55,398 nt of DNA, taken from NCBI GenBank assembly GCA_003702525.1, contig REGJ01000004.1:1-55398 (forward strand), read 5' to 3'. Positions 38,282 through 47,501 of the stretch are shown here, piece by piece. Positions within the stretch are counted from its first letter, which is position 1, and each line of letters begins with the position of its first letter. The notes beneath the pieces were generated by a model. That model was not told where the DNA came from. It made no database searches and saw nothing but the letters and a program-made list of their open reading frames with translations. The stretch is from Candidatus Nitrosopumilus sp. (GTDB taxonomy: Archaea > Thermoproteota > Nitrososphaeria > Nitrososphaerales > Nitrosopumilaceae). The position numbers and the translations under genes were made by a program.

Positions 38282-39666
38282 TTCTCAGCTTTGATGTTCT
38301 CTTTTTTCATCCAGATTGTTTTTCCCTTATGATCAATCAATTCAACATTCATTTCATTTAATTTATCACGAATTTGGTCTGCTTCTTGGAATTGTTTTTC
38401 TTGTCTGAACTTTTCCCTGTTCTCAATCATGGTGTCAATTTCCTGTTTCATGTCATCTGTCATCTCTGGAATATTTAATCCCAAAATTTTGAGCATTCTT
38501 TGAAATTCTGGTTTGATGATTTCAGCGTCTTGCTTTCTTAATTTTTCTTCAGCTGCTAGTCTGTTGGCCTCTTTTACTAGTTGGAAAAATGCTGATAGTG
38601 CCAAGTGAGTGTTAAAGTCATCTTCAAGTGCTTTATCAAATTCTGAGGCTAATTTTTGCACTTCAGAGCCTATATTTTCACTGTTCTCACTATTTGCGTG
38701 AATCAACTCATAGTAGCAGGTTTCAGTTTGTCTCCATTTAGTTAGATTTTCTTTTAGTAATTCTTCAGAATAGTCAATTGGCTTTGAATAGTGTCCTGAC
38801 AAACAGAACAATCTGATGATGTTTGGTCCCCAGTTCTCTAAGACATGTTTGATTGATTTTATATTTCCAATAGATTTTGACATCTTTTCTCCATCAATTG
38901 TAACCATTCCCACATGCATCCAGATCTTTGCAAATTGATTACCTGTAAATGATTCAGATTGTGCAATCTCATTTTCATGATGAGGAAATATTAGGTCTCT
39001 TCCTCCTCCATGAATGTCAAAATTCTCTCCAAGATACTTTGTACTCATTGCTGAGCATTCAATGTGCCATCCGGGTCTTCCTTTTCCCCATGGACTATCC
39101 CAAACAGGTTCAACGTCAGAGAACTTCCATACTGCAAAGTCTAGGGGATTATTCTTTGCCTCATCAACTTCAATTCTTGCACCTGACTCTAATTCATCAA
39201 TCTTCTTTTTTGATAATTTTCCGTATTTTGGAAATTTTGATACTGCAAAGTATACTCCATTCTTTGAAACATATGCAATTTCTTTTTCGATTAATTTTTC
39301 AATAAATTTGATAATATCGCCAATGTGTTCAGTTGCCTTTGGATAGTTTGTTGCATGTTTGACATTTAGCCCATCAAAGTCTTTGAAATAATTTTCAATG
39401 TATTTTGTGCTGATTGCCTCTGCACTAGTATTTTCTTTTTGAGCTCTATTGATTATTTTATCATCAACATCAGTAAAATTTTGAATAAAGTCAATCTCTA
39501 CTCCCTTGTCTTCAAGGTATTTTCGAAGTACATCAAAAACAATGATTGTTCTTGCATGCCCGATGTGAGATTCATCATACACTGTAACTCCACAAAGGTA
39601 AATTTTGACCTTTTTTGATACATCTAGTTCCTGCTCAACATTTGATAATGTGTCTTGTAGTTTCAT
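38278..39666 (-). CDS. cysS: Cysteinyl-tRNA synthetase
   Basis: Charges tRNA-Cys with cysteine. The 462-residue class I synthetase has YLCGVTVYDESHIGHART (zinc Cys and the HIGH motif), the second zinc-site part GWHIECSAMS and HHENEIAQSE, and KMSKSIGN for ATP. The C-terminal DALR-type helices follow. The annotated start is close to the usual start of the core (KLQDTLSNVEQ). It is two bases downstream of nadE on the same strand, hence an operon. Confidence 0.96.
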   Translation of the reverse strand: MKLQDTLSNVEQELDVSKKVKIYLCGVTVYDESHIGHARTIIVFDVLRKYLEDKGVEIDFIQNFTDVDDKIINRAQKENTSAEAISTKYIENYFKDFDGLNVKHATNYPKATEHIGDIIKFIEKLIEKEIAYVSKNGVYFAVSKFPKYGKLSKKKIDELESGARIEVDEAKNNPLDFAVWKFSDVEPVWDSPWGKGRPGWHIECSAMSTKYLGENFDIHGGGRDLIFPHHENEIAQSESFTGNQFAKIWMHVGMVTIDGEKMSKSIGNIKSIKHVLENWGPNIIRLFCLSGHYSKPIDYSEELLKENLTKWRQTETCYYELIHANSENSENIGSEVQKLASEFDKALEDDFNTHLALSAFFQLVKEANRLAAEEKLRKQDAEIIKPEFQRMLKILGLNIPEMTDDMKQEIDTMIENREKFRQEKQFQEADQIRDKLNEMNVELIDHKGKTIWMKKENIKAEK

Positions 39667-39668
39667 CT

Positions 39669-40460
39669 TTATTCTCTATCTGGTTTTCCTGCTGACAATC
39701 TTTTATGTTCACTGTTTTTGTTTAGCTCCTGGATTTTCTCTATTGTAGACATTTCAATTCCTGTTAATTCTTGAGTCTCTGCTACTGAGAGTTTTTTCTC
39801 AAATAGACAATAGAGAATAGAATCTACTTCTTCATATGATACTCCAAGTTCATTTTCTGCTTCATGGTCTTTCCACAAATGAGGACTACTCTTTTTTGTA
39901 ATCACATTTTCTGGAACGCCCAAATACTTTGCAATCTCTCTTACTTGGAGCTTATACAATGAAACAATTGGTGTTATGTCTGATGCCCCATCTCCAAATT
40001 TTGTAAAATATCCAATCAGATATTCACTTTTGTCACTTGATCCTAATACTAGATAGTTTTTGGCATTTGCATAGTAATACAAAATATTTGTTCTGACTCT
40101 TGCACGAAGATTCCCCTTTGCTCTTTCATTTGGTTCCAGATACATGGAATACTCGTTTACAATTGGATTGATATCGATTAACTTGTACTGGATTCCTGTT
40201 AGGGACACCATCTTGAGTGCATCTTCTGTTTCTATCTTTGGTGTGATTGCAGTATCTGGCATGACGATTGCTATTGTTTTGTCTGGAAATTTTCTTTTGC
40301 AAATGTATGCTAGAACAGCTGAATCAATTCCGCCGCTTAATCCTAAAATGAGGCCTTCAGAACGATTCTTTTCCATTTGTTCTTCTAGAAAATTCTCAAT
40401 AGTGCTAGTAATGGCTGGATAATCTTGATTTTTTATCTCGTCAATAATTTCTTGATTCAA
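39669..40460 (-). CDS. nadE: NH3-dependent NAD+ synthetase
   Basis: Amidates deamido-NAD to NAD with ammonia and ATP. The 263-residue protein has the ATP-pyrophosphatase loop LSGGIDSAVLAYI (about 41-53), RTNILYYYANAKNYLVLGSSDKSEYLIGYFTKFGDGASDITPI and KKSSPHLWKDHEAENELG. It has no glutaminase domain, so it uses free ammonia, plausible for an ammonia oxidiser. Upstream of cysS in one operon. Confidence 0.95.
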   Translation of the reverse strand: MNQEIIDEIKNQDYPAITSTIENFLEEQMEKNRSEGLILGLSGGIDSAVLAYICKRKFPDKTIAIVMPDTAITPKIETEDALKMVSLTGIQYKLIDINPIVNEYSMYLEPNERAKGNLRARVRTNILYYYANAKNYLVLGSSDKSEYLIGYFTKFGDGASDITPIVSLYKLQVREIAKYLGVPENVITKKSSPHLWKDHEAENELGVSYEEVDSILYCLFEKKLSVAETQELTGIEMSTIEKIQELNKNSEHKRLSAGKPDRE

Positions 40461-40506
40461 TAATTCATTTGCAAAAACTGAGAATAAAAATTGTGCCTAA
40501 AAATTT

Positions 40507-40809
40507 CTAAACATCCACATAGATGCCGTCATCTCTTGCTTCAACAGGATAAGTTTCCAACTTTACATCTTTGAGATAGTCTGTCAACTCTCCTGTCTTG
40601 ATGTTATAATGCCAAAAGTGTAGTGGGCATTCAACAATATCTCCATCAAGTTTACCTGGTGCAATTGAACCATCTTGATGGACACAGAGATCATCTATTG
40701 CATGATACCCGTCTTGATTAAAAATTGCAATCTGTTTTCCATCAACCTCAAAGGCCTTGCCTTTACCTGCATCAATGTCTCCTTTCTCTGCAATCTTCTT
40801 CCAAGCCAT
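40507..40809 (-). CDS. Small Rieske-type [2Fe-2S] ferredoxin
   Basis: A 100-residue Rieske domain with cluster ligands Cys42/His44 (LCVHQDGS) and Cys61/His64 (ECPLHFWHY). It has no membrane segment, so it is a soluble electron carrier of the NirD or dioxygenase-ferredoxin type. The partner is not shown by its neighbours (nadE 46 bases downstream on the same strand, ahcY divergent). Start ATG 40809 is a good fit for the family. Confidence 0.9.
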   Translation of the reverse strand: MAWKKIAEKGDIDAGKGKAFEVDGKQIAIFNQDGYHAIDDLCVHQDGSIAPGKLDGDIVECPLHFWHYNIKTGELTDYLKDVKLETYPVEARDDGIYVDV

Positions 40810-40882
40810 GAGTTTTTGTTAATTTTGTCATTTATTTACATTCGCATGATAGGATTTTATATCTAGGAACGTTAGGTTACCC

Positions 40883-42124
40883 GTGAGCAAAGTAAAGTCT
40901 AGTGCAAAACTGGTCAAAGACGGAAAATTGTCCTATGAATGGGCAAGATCTCATATGCAAATTTTAGATAATACCATTAATCGATTAAAAAAATCAAAAC
41001 CTCTCAAAGGAATCACCTTGGGATTTTGCCTCCATATCACAAAAGAGACATCTGTCTTGCTAATGGGTGCAAAAGAACTTGGGGCAACTGTAGCATGTTG
41101 TGGTGGTAATCCATTAACAACCCAAGATGATATTGCTGCATTTTTGGCATCTCAAGGAATTCATGTCTATGCATGGCATGGTCAATCTGTAAAAGAGTAT
41201 GATTGGTGTATTGATCAAGTACTAAAGCACAAACCAACAATTCTCACTGATGATGGAGCAGACATGAACGTCAAAGCTCATTTCGATAAACGATTTAAGA
41301 ACATGAAAATTTTGGGAGCAACTGAAGAAACAACTGCCGGTGTAACTAGAATCAGAGCAGTTGAGAATCAAGGAAAATTACGATATCCTGTAATCTTGGT
41401 AAATGAGGCATACACAAAACATATGTTTGATAACAGATACGGTACTGGTCAAAGCACAATTGACGGCTATCTTCGTGCTATGAACTTGCTTATGGCATCA
41501 AAACGTGTTGTAGTTGTAGGTTATGGTTGGGTTGGACGTGGTGTTGCAGCAAGATGTCATGGAATGGGTTCCAAAGTAATTGTAACTGAAATTGATCCTG
41601 TAAAAGCACTTGAAGCTCATATGGATGGCTTTGAAGTTATGCCAATGGCGCAAGCTGCAAAGTTGGGTGACATCTTTATCACTTGTACTGGAATGACCAG
41701 TGTAATTAGAAAAGAACACATCCTAAAGATGAAAGATGGTGCAATCATGGGAAATGTTGGTCACTTTGATGTAGAAATTGACAGTGAATTTTTGCTAAAG
41801 AAATCAAAATCTGTCAAAGAAGTAAGACCTGCACTTGATGAATGTGTCCTCAAAAATGGAAAGAAAGTCTATCTAATTGGCCAAGGTCGTCTTGCAAACT
41901 TGGTTGCAGCAGAAGGTCATCCTCCAGAAGTAATGGCACAATCATTTTCAAATCAAATTCTATCTGTAATGTATATTCTGAAAAATCACAGCAAGATGGA
42001 AAACAAAATTATCAACGTACCTGAGGAGATTGATACTCAAGTTGCAGTTGATGCACTAAAAGCAATGGATGTAAAAATTGACAAACTTACTCCTGAGCAA
42101 GTAAAATACGCAAACAGCTGGTAA
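40883..42124 (+). CDS. ahcY: Adenosylhomocysteinase
   Basis: Splits S-adenosylhomocysteine into adenosine and homocysteine, keeping methylation reactions running. The 413-residue protein has CLHITKETSVLLMGAKELGA, DDGADMN, GATEETTAGVTR, the NAD-binding loop VVVVGYGWVGRG and GQGRLANLVAAEGHPPEVMAQSF. Length is like other archaeal enzymes lacking the eukaryotic C-terminal insert. The start is GTG 40883. metG follows on the same strand, so the methionine cycle is grouped. Confidence 0.96.
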   Translation: MSKVKSSAKLVKDGKLSYEWARSHMQILDNTINRLKKSKPLKGITLGFCLHITKETSVLLMGAKELGATVACCGGNPLTTQDDIAAFLASQGIHVYAWHGQSVKEYDWCIDQVLKHKPTILTDDGADMNVKAHFDKRFKNMKILGATEETTAGVTRIRAVENQGKLRYPVILVNEAYTKHMFDNRYGTGQSTIDGYLRAMNLLMASKRVVVVGYGWVGRGVAARCHGMGSKVIVTEIDPVKALEAHMDGFEVMPMAQAAKLGDIFITCTGMTSVIRKEHILKMKDGAIMGNVGHFDVEIDSEFLLKKSKSVKEVRPALDECVLKNGKKVYLIGQGRLANLVAAEGHPPEVMAQSFSNQILSVMYILKNHSKMENKIINVPEEIDTQVAVDALKAMDVKIDKLTPEQVKYANSW

Positions 42125-42161
42125 AACTTCTTAACCCCAATACTGCCTTTGAGAATATCTA

Positions 42162-43817
42162 ATGAACAAAAAAGCTATCATTACTAGTGCACTACCTTAT
42201 GCAAATGGTGAGATTCACCTCGGTCATGTTGCATCTACGTATTTGCCTGCAGATGTCACAACTAGATTTCTAAAACAAAATGGAGTAGAAGCTTACTATG
42301 TTTGTGCATCAGATGATTTTGGAACTCCTATACTGATTCAATCTGAGAAAGAGGGAAAGACTCCTGCAGAGTATGTTGCTCATTGGAATAAACGTGATTA
42401 TGAGGATTTTAGTGCATTTGACATTGATTTTGATTATTTTTACAAAACCAGTTCTCCTGAAAATATTGAGTTTGTTCAAGATGTATTCAAGAAACTCAAT
42501 GACGCAGGCCATATCTATGAACAAGAGATTATTCAATTCTATTGTAACAATGACAAAAAATTCCTACCTGATAGATATGTCAAAGGTACATGTCCATACT
42601 GCAAAGCTGAAGACCAATACTCTGATCTTTGTGAGAGTTGCGGTCGTGTCCCTGAAGAGATTACTGATCCTAAATGTTCCTTGTGTAGCCAACCTCCAAC
42701 AAAAGAGAAAACAACACACTATTTCTTTAAACTCAAAAATTTTGGAGAGCCCCTCTCTAAATGGCTAGAAGAAAATGATCATCTTCAAAAGGATGTAAAA
42801 AAATATGTTCAAAACTGGATAAAGTCTGGCTTAATTGATTGGGATATTACTCGAGACATTACTTGGGGCGTTCCAGTACCTCTTGATGATGCAAAAGACA
42901 AGGTCTTCTATGGTTGGTTTGATAACCACTTGGCATACATTTCTACTGCTCTAAAATTCTTAAATGACAAGGGAATAGATGGAAAAGAGTTTTGGAATTC
43001 AGCTGACATTTACCATTTCATTGGGAAAGACATCGTATATCACCACTATCTGTTTTTGCCTGCAATGAGGTTAGGAATTGAAAGTGAATACAAACTACCT
43101 GACTATATCCCAACAAGGGGCCATCTTACACTTCAAGCAAAAAAAATCTCAAAGAGCAGAAATTGGTACATTGGATTAAAACAATTCTTAGAATACTATC
43201 CTGCTGATTATCTTAGATTTTATCTTGTATCAATTAATCCTTATTCTCAAGATGACTTGAATTTTGATTGGGATGACTTTACAACTAGAATCAACTCTGA
43301 ATTAATTGGAAACCTTGGAAACTTTGTTAATCGTGCATTAGGATTTACCAAAAAAGCATTTGATGGAAAAATTCCAGAACCTGAAGATTTTGACGAAAAA
43401 GATTCTGAAGCAGAACAAAAAATCAAATCTCTTGCATCTGATGTGGGTGCTTTAATGGAGCAAAACCATCTTGATAGAGCATTAAAGAAGATAATGGAGT
43501 TTTCATCTTACTTTAACCAATATTTCCAACACAAGGAACCCTGGAAGAAAGGCCCTGGTACTGCAACTTGTGTCTATCTTTCAGTAAATGCCGTTAGAAG
43601 CTTGGCAATTGCTGCATTTTCATTCATGCCAAAATCTACTCAAAATATCTGGACTCAACTTGCATTAGATGGTCAGGTAAATGAACAAAATTGGAATAAT
43701 ATGTCTGATTTGGGAATCTCTTCAGGCCATGTCCTTGGTGAGGCATCCCCATTATTTGCCAGAGTTGAGGAATCTGATATTGAAAAATACAAAAAAGAAT
43801 TAGGTCCTTCTGAATAG
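42162..43817 (+). CDS. metG: Methionyl-tRNA synthetase
   Basis: Charges initiator and elongator tRNA-Met. The 551-residue protein has ALPYANGEIHLGHVAS (HIGH motif), the zinc-binding knuckles CPYCKAEDQYSDLCESCGR and CSLC, and the ATP loop KKISKSRNW (a KMSKS variant with Ile). The anticodon domain follows. No C-terminal tRNA-binding (OB) extension is present, which is usual in archaea where it may be a separate gene. The start is preceded by only 37 bases after ahcY. Confidence 0.96.
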   Translation: MNKKAIITSALPYANGEIHLGHVASTYLPADVTTRFLKQNGVEAYYVCASDDFGTPILIQSEKEGKTPAEYVAHWNKRDYEDFSAFDIDFDYFYKTSSPENIEFVQDVFKKLNDAGHIYEQEIIQFYCNNDKKFLPDRYVKGTCPYCKAEDQYSDLCESCGRVPEEITDPKCSLCSQPPTKEKTTHYFFKLKNFGEPLSKWLEENDHLQKDVKKYVQNWIKSGLIDWDITRDITWGVPVPLDDAKDKVFYGWFDNHLAYISTALKFLNDKGIDGKEFWNSADIYHFIGKDIVYHHYLFLPAMRLGIESEYKLPDYIPTRGHLTLQAKKISKSRNWYIGLKQFLEYYPADYLRFYLVSINPYSQDDLNFDWDDFTTRINSELIGNLGNFVNRALGFTKKAFDGKIPEPEDFDEKDSEAEQKIKSLASDVGALMEQNHLDRALKKIMEFSSYFNQYFQHKEPWKKGPGTATCVYLSVNAVRSLAIAAFSFMPKSTQNIWTQLALDGQVNEQNWNNMSDLGISSGHVLGEASPLFARVEESDIEKYKKELGPSE

Positions 43818-43873
43818 CATCCTACTTTCATAATAGAAGATAAATTTGAATACTGGTAAATCCCACTCTTAGC

Positions 43874-44419
43874 ATGATTGAGGGGATTGGACTTGAGGTT
43901 TGGGCACAAATTGCAACTGCTGTGGCAACATGTGTTTTAGTAATTTTGTTGTATTTTACAATCAAACAATTTGAATCTCAAGTAGAAGTTAGTCGAATTC
44001 AAACTGAGTTTAGATTTAGACCTTGGATTGGACCTACTGGGCCAATAACTAAAATGGAAAAATCAATTTCTGAAGATTGCCAGTTTGATATAGCCATTAA
44101 AAATTATGGGGAACTTCCTGCAAGTAAAGTAACTGCAAAATTTGTAAAAAGCACTGAACCCTTAACCCGTGATGCTATTAATTCACCTACTGCAACATCT
44201 TATGATTTAGGCCCTGTAATGCCAACTATGGAAAAACACTATTGGTTTTTCATTGATTCAGAATTGTGGCAAAAGGCCGAAGCAGGTATCTCTCCTCTTC
44301 ACACGGTATTGTATTTCGAATATGATCATTCTGGAAAAAAGAATGGTTATGGAATGCTAAGCAAATACAGTCCTTCAGCTAAGAACTTTATTCATAGCGA
44401 TATGTGGATTGATAGTTAA
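43874..44419 (+). CDS. Membrane-anchored hypothetical protein
   Basis: A 181-residue protein with one N-terminal membrane helix (WAQIATAVATCVLVILLYFTI, about 9-30), a short coiled segment, and a beta-rich soluble domain (FDIAIKNYGELPASKVTAKFVKS) that looks like an Ig-type sandwich. It is converging with the cyclase-like gene. No family recognised. Both this protein and the C-terminal half of the cyclase contain similar beta-sandwich-type sequences, but a relation is not clear. Confidence 0.65.
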   Translation: MIEGIGLEVWAQIATAVATCVLVILLYFTIKQFESQVEVSRIQTEFRFRPWIGPTGPITKMEKSISEDCQFDIAIKNYGELPASKVTAKFVKSTEPLTRDAINSPTATSYDLGPVMPTMEKHYWFFIDSELWQKAEAGISPLHTVLYFEYDHSGKKNGYGMLSKYSPSAKNFIHSDMWIDS

Positions 44420-44421
44420 CT

Positions 44422-45624
44422 TTACCACTCAATTCTAAAAGTCCTGCCTTTGGGAATATCTGTAATTTCCCATTTTACCTTCTCAATGTTTCCATCTTTG
44501 GTAATTTTTGGTTCAATTTTTGATTGAGTACTTTCTTCTGTTTCTTGATTAATTTCTAACAACTCAGGACGTTTGATTTTCTTGTTTAATGGATAGTGAA
44601 ATGACATGTTGAATTTCTGACAATCAATCAAAAATGCATTCTCAAAGTATCTCTCAGGCTCGGGTACTTCGTATTCTAAAGTGTATTTCTTACCCTTGTC
44701 ATCTTTGACTATTGGCTCACTGAATTCTGTGGTAAACTCTTTTGTGTCTGGTTTGTCTACATTGATACTTGTAATTCTGCATTCTCTGTCTTTTTCATCA
44801 TACACCTTGATATTCAAATCATTAAAGTCTGGAATGTCTACATCAAATGCAATTCCATGTAGGACATTTTTTATTGGTTCATTTGAAATATTTGCAACTT
44901 CGTATGTTCTTTTGTGCTGAACCCTCATCTTTTCAGGTTCTAACACTGTCAAAACTAGATCAATTGATGGATACAGTGTAGTTTTTTGTAGTCTGAGAAT
45001 CTCTTCACCATATTTGCTTCTAACTGATGCTCCTTTTTCTGGATGATTCTTGTTTCCAAACCCTTCCCCATAAGCTGAATAAAGCAACATTGTTGTTCCG
45101 TGTTTTAGAACCACATCGTGAACTGGTTTGATGACATCTCTATATTCATCTGATAATGAACGCAAGTCTTCAGCTAGTGTTGGTGATAAAAGAATATGTC
45201 CATCATCACCAAAGTCCATGACTCTTCTCGCATAAATAATTCCTGGACCCCATGTGTTTCTCTGTCCAAGTAGATCATCAACCAAAAAACAATTGCCACT
45301 ATGCAACCCAATTCTCACTCGTACTGTCTCACTAGGAATTTTTGCTTTGTTATATGCTGCTAATTTTTGGTGTAACTCTACTGCCACTAGTAATGGGAGT
45401 TCCGGTCCTTGTAGGAATCCAATACAACAACCATCCCCTGTTGGCAATAACAACAGTGATTCTTTTGGAACTGATTGAAATGATTGGCATTCAGCAATAC
45501 ACTTGTTTAATGTCTCAATTTTCTTAATCTGAGTCTTTGTTGACATTGATGTGTCGGATAATCCTACAATATCTACAAAAAAGAAATTAGCATGAATCAA
45601 TCGGAGCGAGGCTGTAAAATCCAA
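44422..45624 (-). CDS. Class III nucleotidyl cyclase homologue with C-terminal beta domain
   Basis: Residues 10-175 form a class III adenylate/guanylate cyclase domain: metal-binding aspartates lie in FFFVDIVGLS and PTGDGCCIGF, followed by VRIGLHSGNC, RNTWGPGIIYARRVMDFGDDGHILLS. Both metal Asp are present, so activity is plausible. No membrane segment or other sensor precedes it. The last 200 residues are beta-rich (PSIDLVLTVLEPEKMRVQHKRTYEVANIS...) and not recognised. Start is a TTG; the catalytic strand begins only about 12 residues later. cAMP signalling is poorly known in these archaea. Confidence 0.75.
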   Translation of the reverse strand: MDFTASLRLIHANFFFVDIVGLSDTSMSTKTQIKKIETLNKCIAECQSFQSVPKESLLLLPTGDGCCIGFLQGPELPLLVAVELHQKLAAYNKAKIPSETVRVRIGLHSGNCFLVDDLLGQRNTWGPGIIYARRVMDFGDDGHILLSPTLAEDLRSLSDEYRDVIKPVHDVVLKHGTTMLLYSAYGEGFGNKNHPEKGASVRSKYGEEILRLQKTTLYPSIDLVLTVLEPEKMRVQHKRTYEVANISNEPIKNVLHGIAFDVDIPDFNDLNIKVYDEKDRECRITSINVDKPDTKEFTTEFSEPIVKDDKGKKYTLEYEVPEPERYFENAFLIDCQKFNMSFHYPLNKKIKRPELLEINQETEESTQSKIEPKITKDGNIEKVKWEITDIPKGRTFRIEW

Positions 45625-45748
45625 TATTTTGAGAGAATTTTTGTAGCAAATAACACTTTTGTTAATGAGTACAATCTTAGAGTATTATTTTCACAAATTT
45701 TTGAAATTCTGAAGAATTTTATACGCTCAAAATTATCTTTGTATAAAA

Positions 45749-46504
45749 TTGAAACAAATTATTCCGCGAATCTCAACTAGGGGATATTATGATCTTTCAA
45801 CTGGAAAAACTCTAAAAAACAATCACTACTATTTGTATCCCAAAAAATCATTTTCATCTCTGAAAAACCCAACAGAACTCACAATTATGATCCATGGTCT
45901 ACGTAATGATAATGCAGGAGCTGTGGCCAAAGTAAAACTGGCTAAAAATAGGTTACGTAATTTAGGATATTCTCATCCTGTAGTTGGATTTAGCTATGAT
46001 TCAAACACTACTGGTGCTCACTTGATAAAACATGCAAAAAAAGCACTTGCAGTTGGACAAAGCATTGCAAAAAAGAACGGTAGAAATCTTGGCAGATTTA
46101 TTGAGGATTTCAAAAAAGAAAACCCAAAAACAAAGATTCGTCTAATGGGTCACTCTCTTGGCTCTCAAGTAATCTTGAGTACCATAGAACACCTTGGTAA
46201 AAAGAAAGAAAATTACGGTATAGTTGAAGGTGTGTATTTTTTCGGTGCATCGATTACTGAGGATGTTCCATCATCCCCAAAATACAAAAAATTACTCCAA
46301 AATGTTGTTAATAAAAAAATAATAAATCATTATGCCCCCACAGATGAAGTTCTCAAATGGGCTGACAATGAAAAGTATGTTCTAGGTCCTTTGGGTTTGA
46401 ACGGTGCCATTGGAAAAACAATTTCAAAATATCATCAAAAAAAGGTTAAACCAAAAAATCATAGATTTGCAAATTATGCCCAAGTTTTGAAATCATTTCC
46501 TTGA
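45749..46504 (+). CDS. Lipase-like alpha/beta hydrolase (DUF726/TMCO4-like)
   Basis: A 251-residue hydrolase with oxyanion strand LTIMIHGLRNDN, nucleophile elbow RLMGHSLGSQVILS, an acid near HYAPTDEVLKW and a possible His late in the chain (KNHRFANYAQVL). FGASIT follows the elbow as in proteins of the DUF726 type. No signal peptide, so cytosolic. TTG 45749 begins 124 bases from the divergent cyclase start. Substrate unknown. Confidence 0.75.
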   Translation: MKQIIPRISTRGYYDLSTGKTLKNNHYYLYPKKSFSSLKNPTELTIMIHGLRNDNAGAVAKVKLAKNRLRNLGYSHPVVGFSYDSNTTGAHLIKHAKKALAVGQSIAKKNGRNLGRFIEDFKKENPKTKIRLMGHSLGSQVILSTIEHLGKKKENYGIVEGVYFFGASITEDVPSSPKYKKLLQNVVNKKIINHYAPTDEVLKWADNEKYVLGPLGLNGAIGKTISKYHQKKVKPKNHRFANYAQVLKSFP

Positions 46505-46528
46505 TGTCTTGATTTAGTATGGTTTTTA

Positions 46529-47473
46529 GTGCCTAAAATTGAGGTTTTTTCATTGGTCAAATCGATTAATTTTGTAGTTTTAGGAAAACAAGACATTGCA
46601 TCAGAGTTTGGGAAAAAAGGAACTGTAACTGATCTATCCCTCTATGATAGAAAAGAATCTGAAATTATCAAAACATGGGTTACTCCAAGCGGATTTCCTG
46701 AAAAAATCCAACCATTATTTCAGGCAATTAATTTGGCAGAATATGTAATCTTTCATGTTGACACACTAGACAAATTTACTGGTGAGCAAATAATTGCATT
46801 AGACTCTCTAAAAAAAGAAAATGGAATTTTATCTCACACATTTGATGTTGATGAATCAAAACTTAACGCAATGATCAAAGGAACAGTAGTTGAAAATTAC
46901 AAAAAAGTTGATCAAGACAAAATCAAAGAAGAAATGGATAAACTCGAACCAATATCAAGTGATGGCAAATCAGAAATGGTAATTGATCATTGCTTTGATG
47001 TAAAGGGTGTTGGAACAGTAATTTTAGGCAAAGTAACTAATGGGAAAATCAAACAATATGACAATCTAAAACTCTATCCTGCTGGAATTGATGTATTGAT
47101 AAAATCAATTCAAATGCATGATGATCCTGTTGAAGAATCAATATGCCCTGCTAGAGTTGGTCTTGCAGTAAAGGGCGCAAAACCTGATGAGGTTGGTCGA
47201 GGTGATATTATTTCAGAAGAAGGTGTATCTGATGTTGGAACAGAGATTGAACTTGATTTTAAGAAAAGTCCTTTTTACAAAAATGAACTTTCAGAAAATC
47301 AAGGGGTTTTAGTAAATATTGGATTGCAGATAAAGGCTGCAAAATTCTCTTCAATTACTCCTCTAAAACTCACCTTTGAGAAACCTATTATGTACAAAAA
47401 AAATCAAATCGCAGTGATTTTGAAACCCGAGTCTCCAACAATTCGAATCATTGGCAGTGGACAAATTAAATAA
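46529..47473 (+). CDS. EF1A/SelB-like protein lacking GTPase motifs
   Basis: A 314-residue protein whose second half is the beta-barrel domains II and III of the translational GTPases (DVKGVGTVILGKVTNGKIKQYDNLKLYPAGIDVLIKSIQMHDDPVEESICPARVGLAVKGAKPDEVGRGDII). The first half keeps the length and pattern of a G domain, but G1 (GxxxxGK), DxxG and NKxD are absent, so it is unlikely to hydrolyse GTP. Similar pseudo-GTPases occur in other archaea. It may bind an aminoacyl-tRNA-like or ribosomal partner. Start GTG 46529. Confidence 0.78.
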   Translation: MPKIEVFSLVKSINFVVLGKQDIASEFGKKGTVTDLSLYDRKESEIIKTWVTPSGFPEKIQPLFQAINLAEYVIFHVDTLDKFTGEQIIALDSLKKENGILSHTFDVDESKLNAMIKGTVVENYKKVDQDKIKEEMDKLEPISSDGKSEMVIDHCFDVKGVGTVILGKVTNGKIKQYDNLKLYPAGIDVLIKSIQMHDDPVEESICPARVGLAVKGAKPDEVGRGDIISEEGVSDVGTEIELDFKKSPFYKNELSENQGVLVNIGLQIKAAKFSSITPLKLTFEKPIMYKKNQIAVILKPESPTIRIIGSGQIK

Positions 47474-47501
47474 TTGATACTCTCTTTTTAAATAAGAACT
47501 T

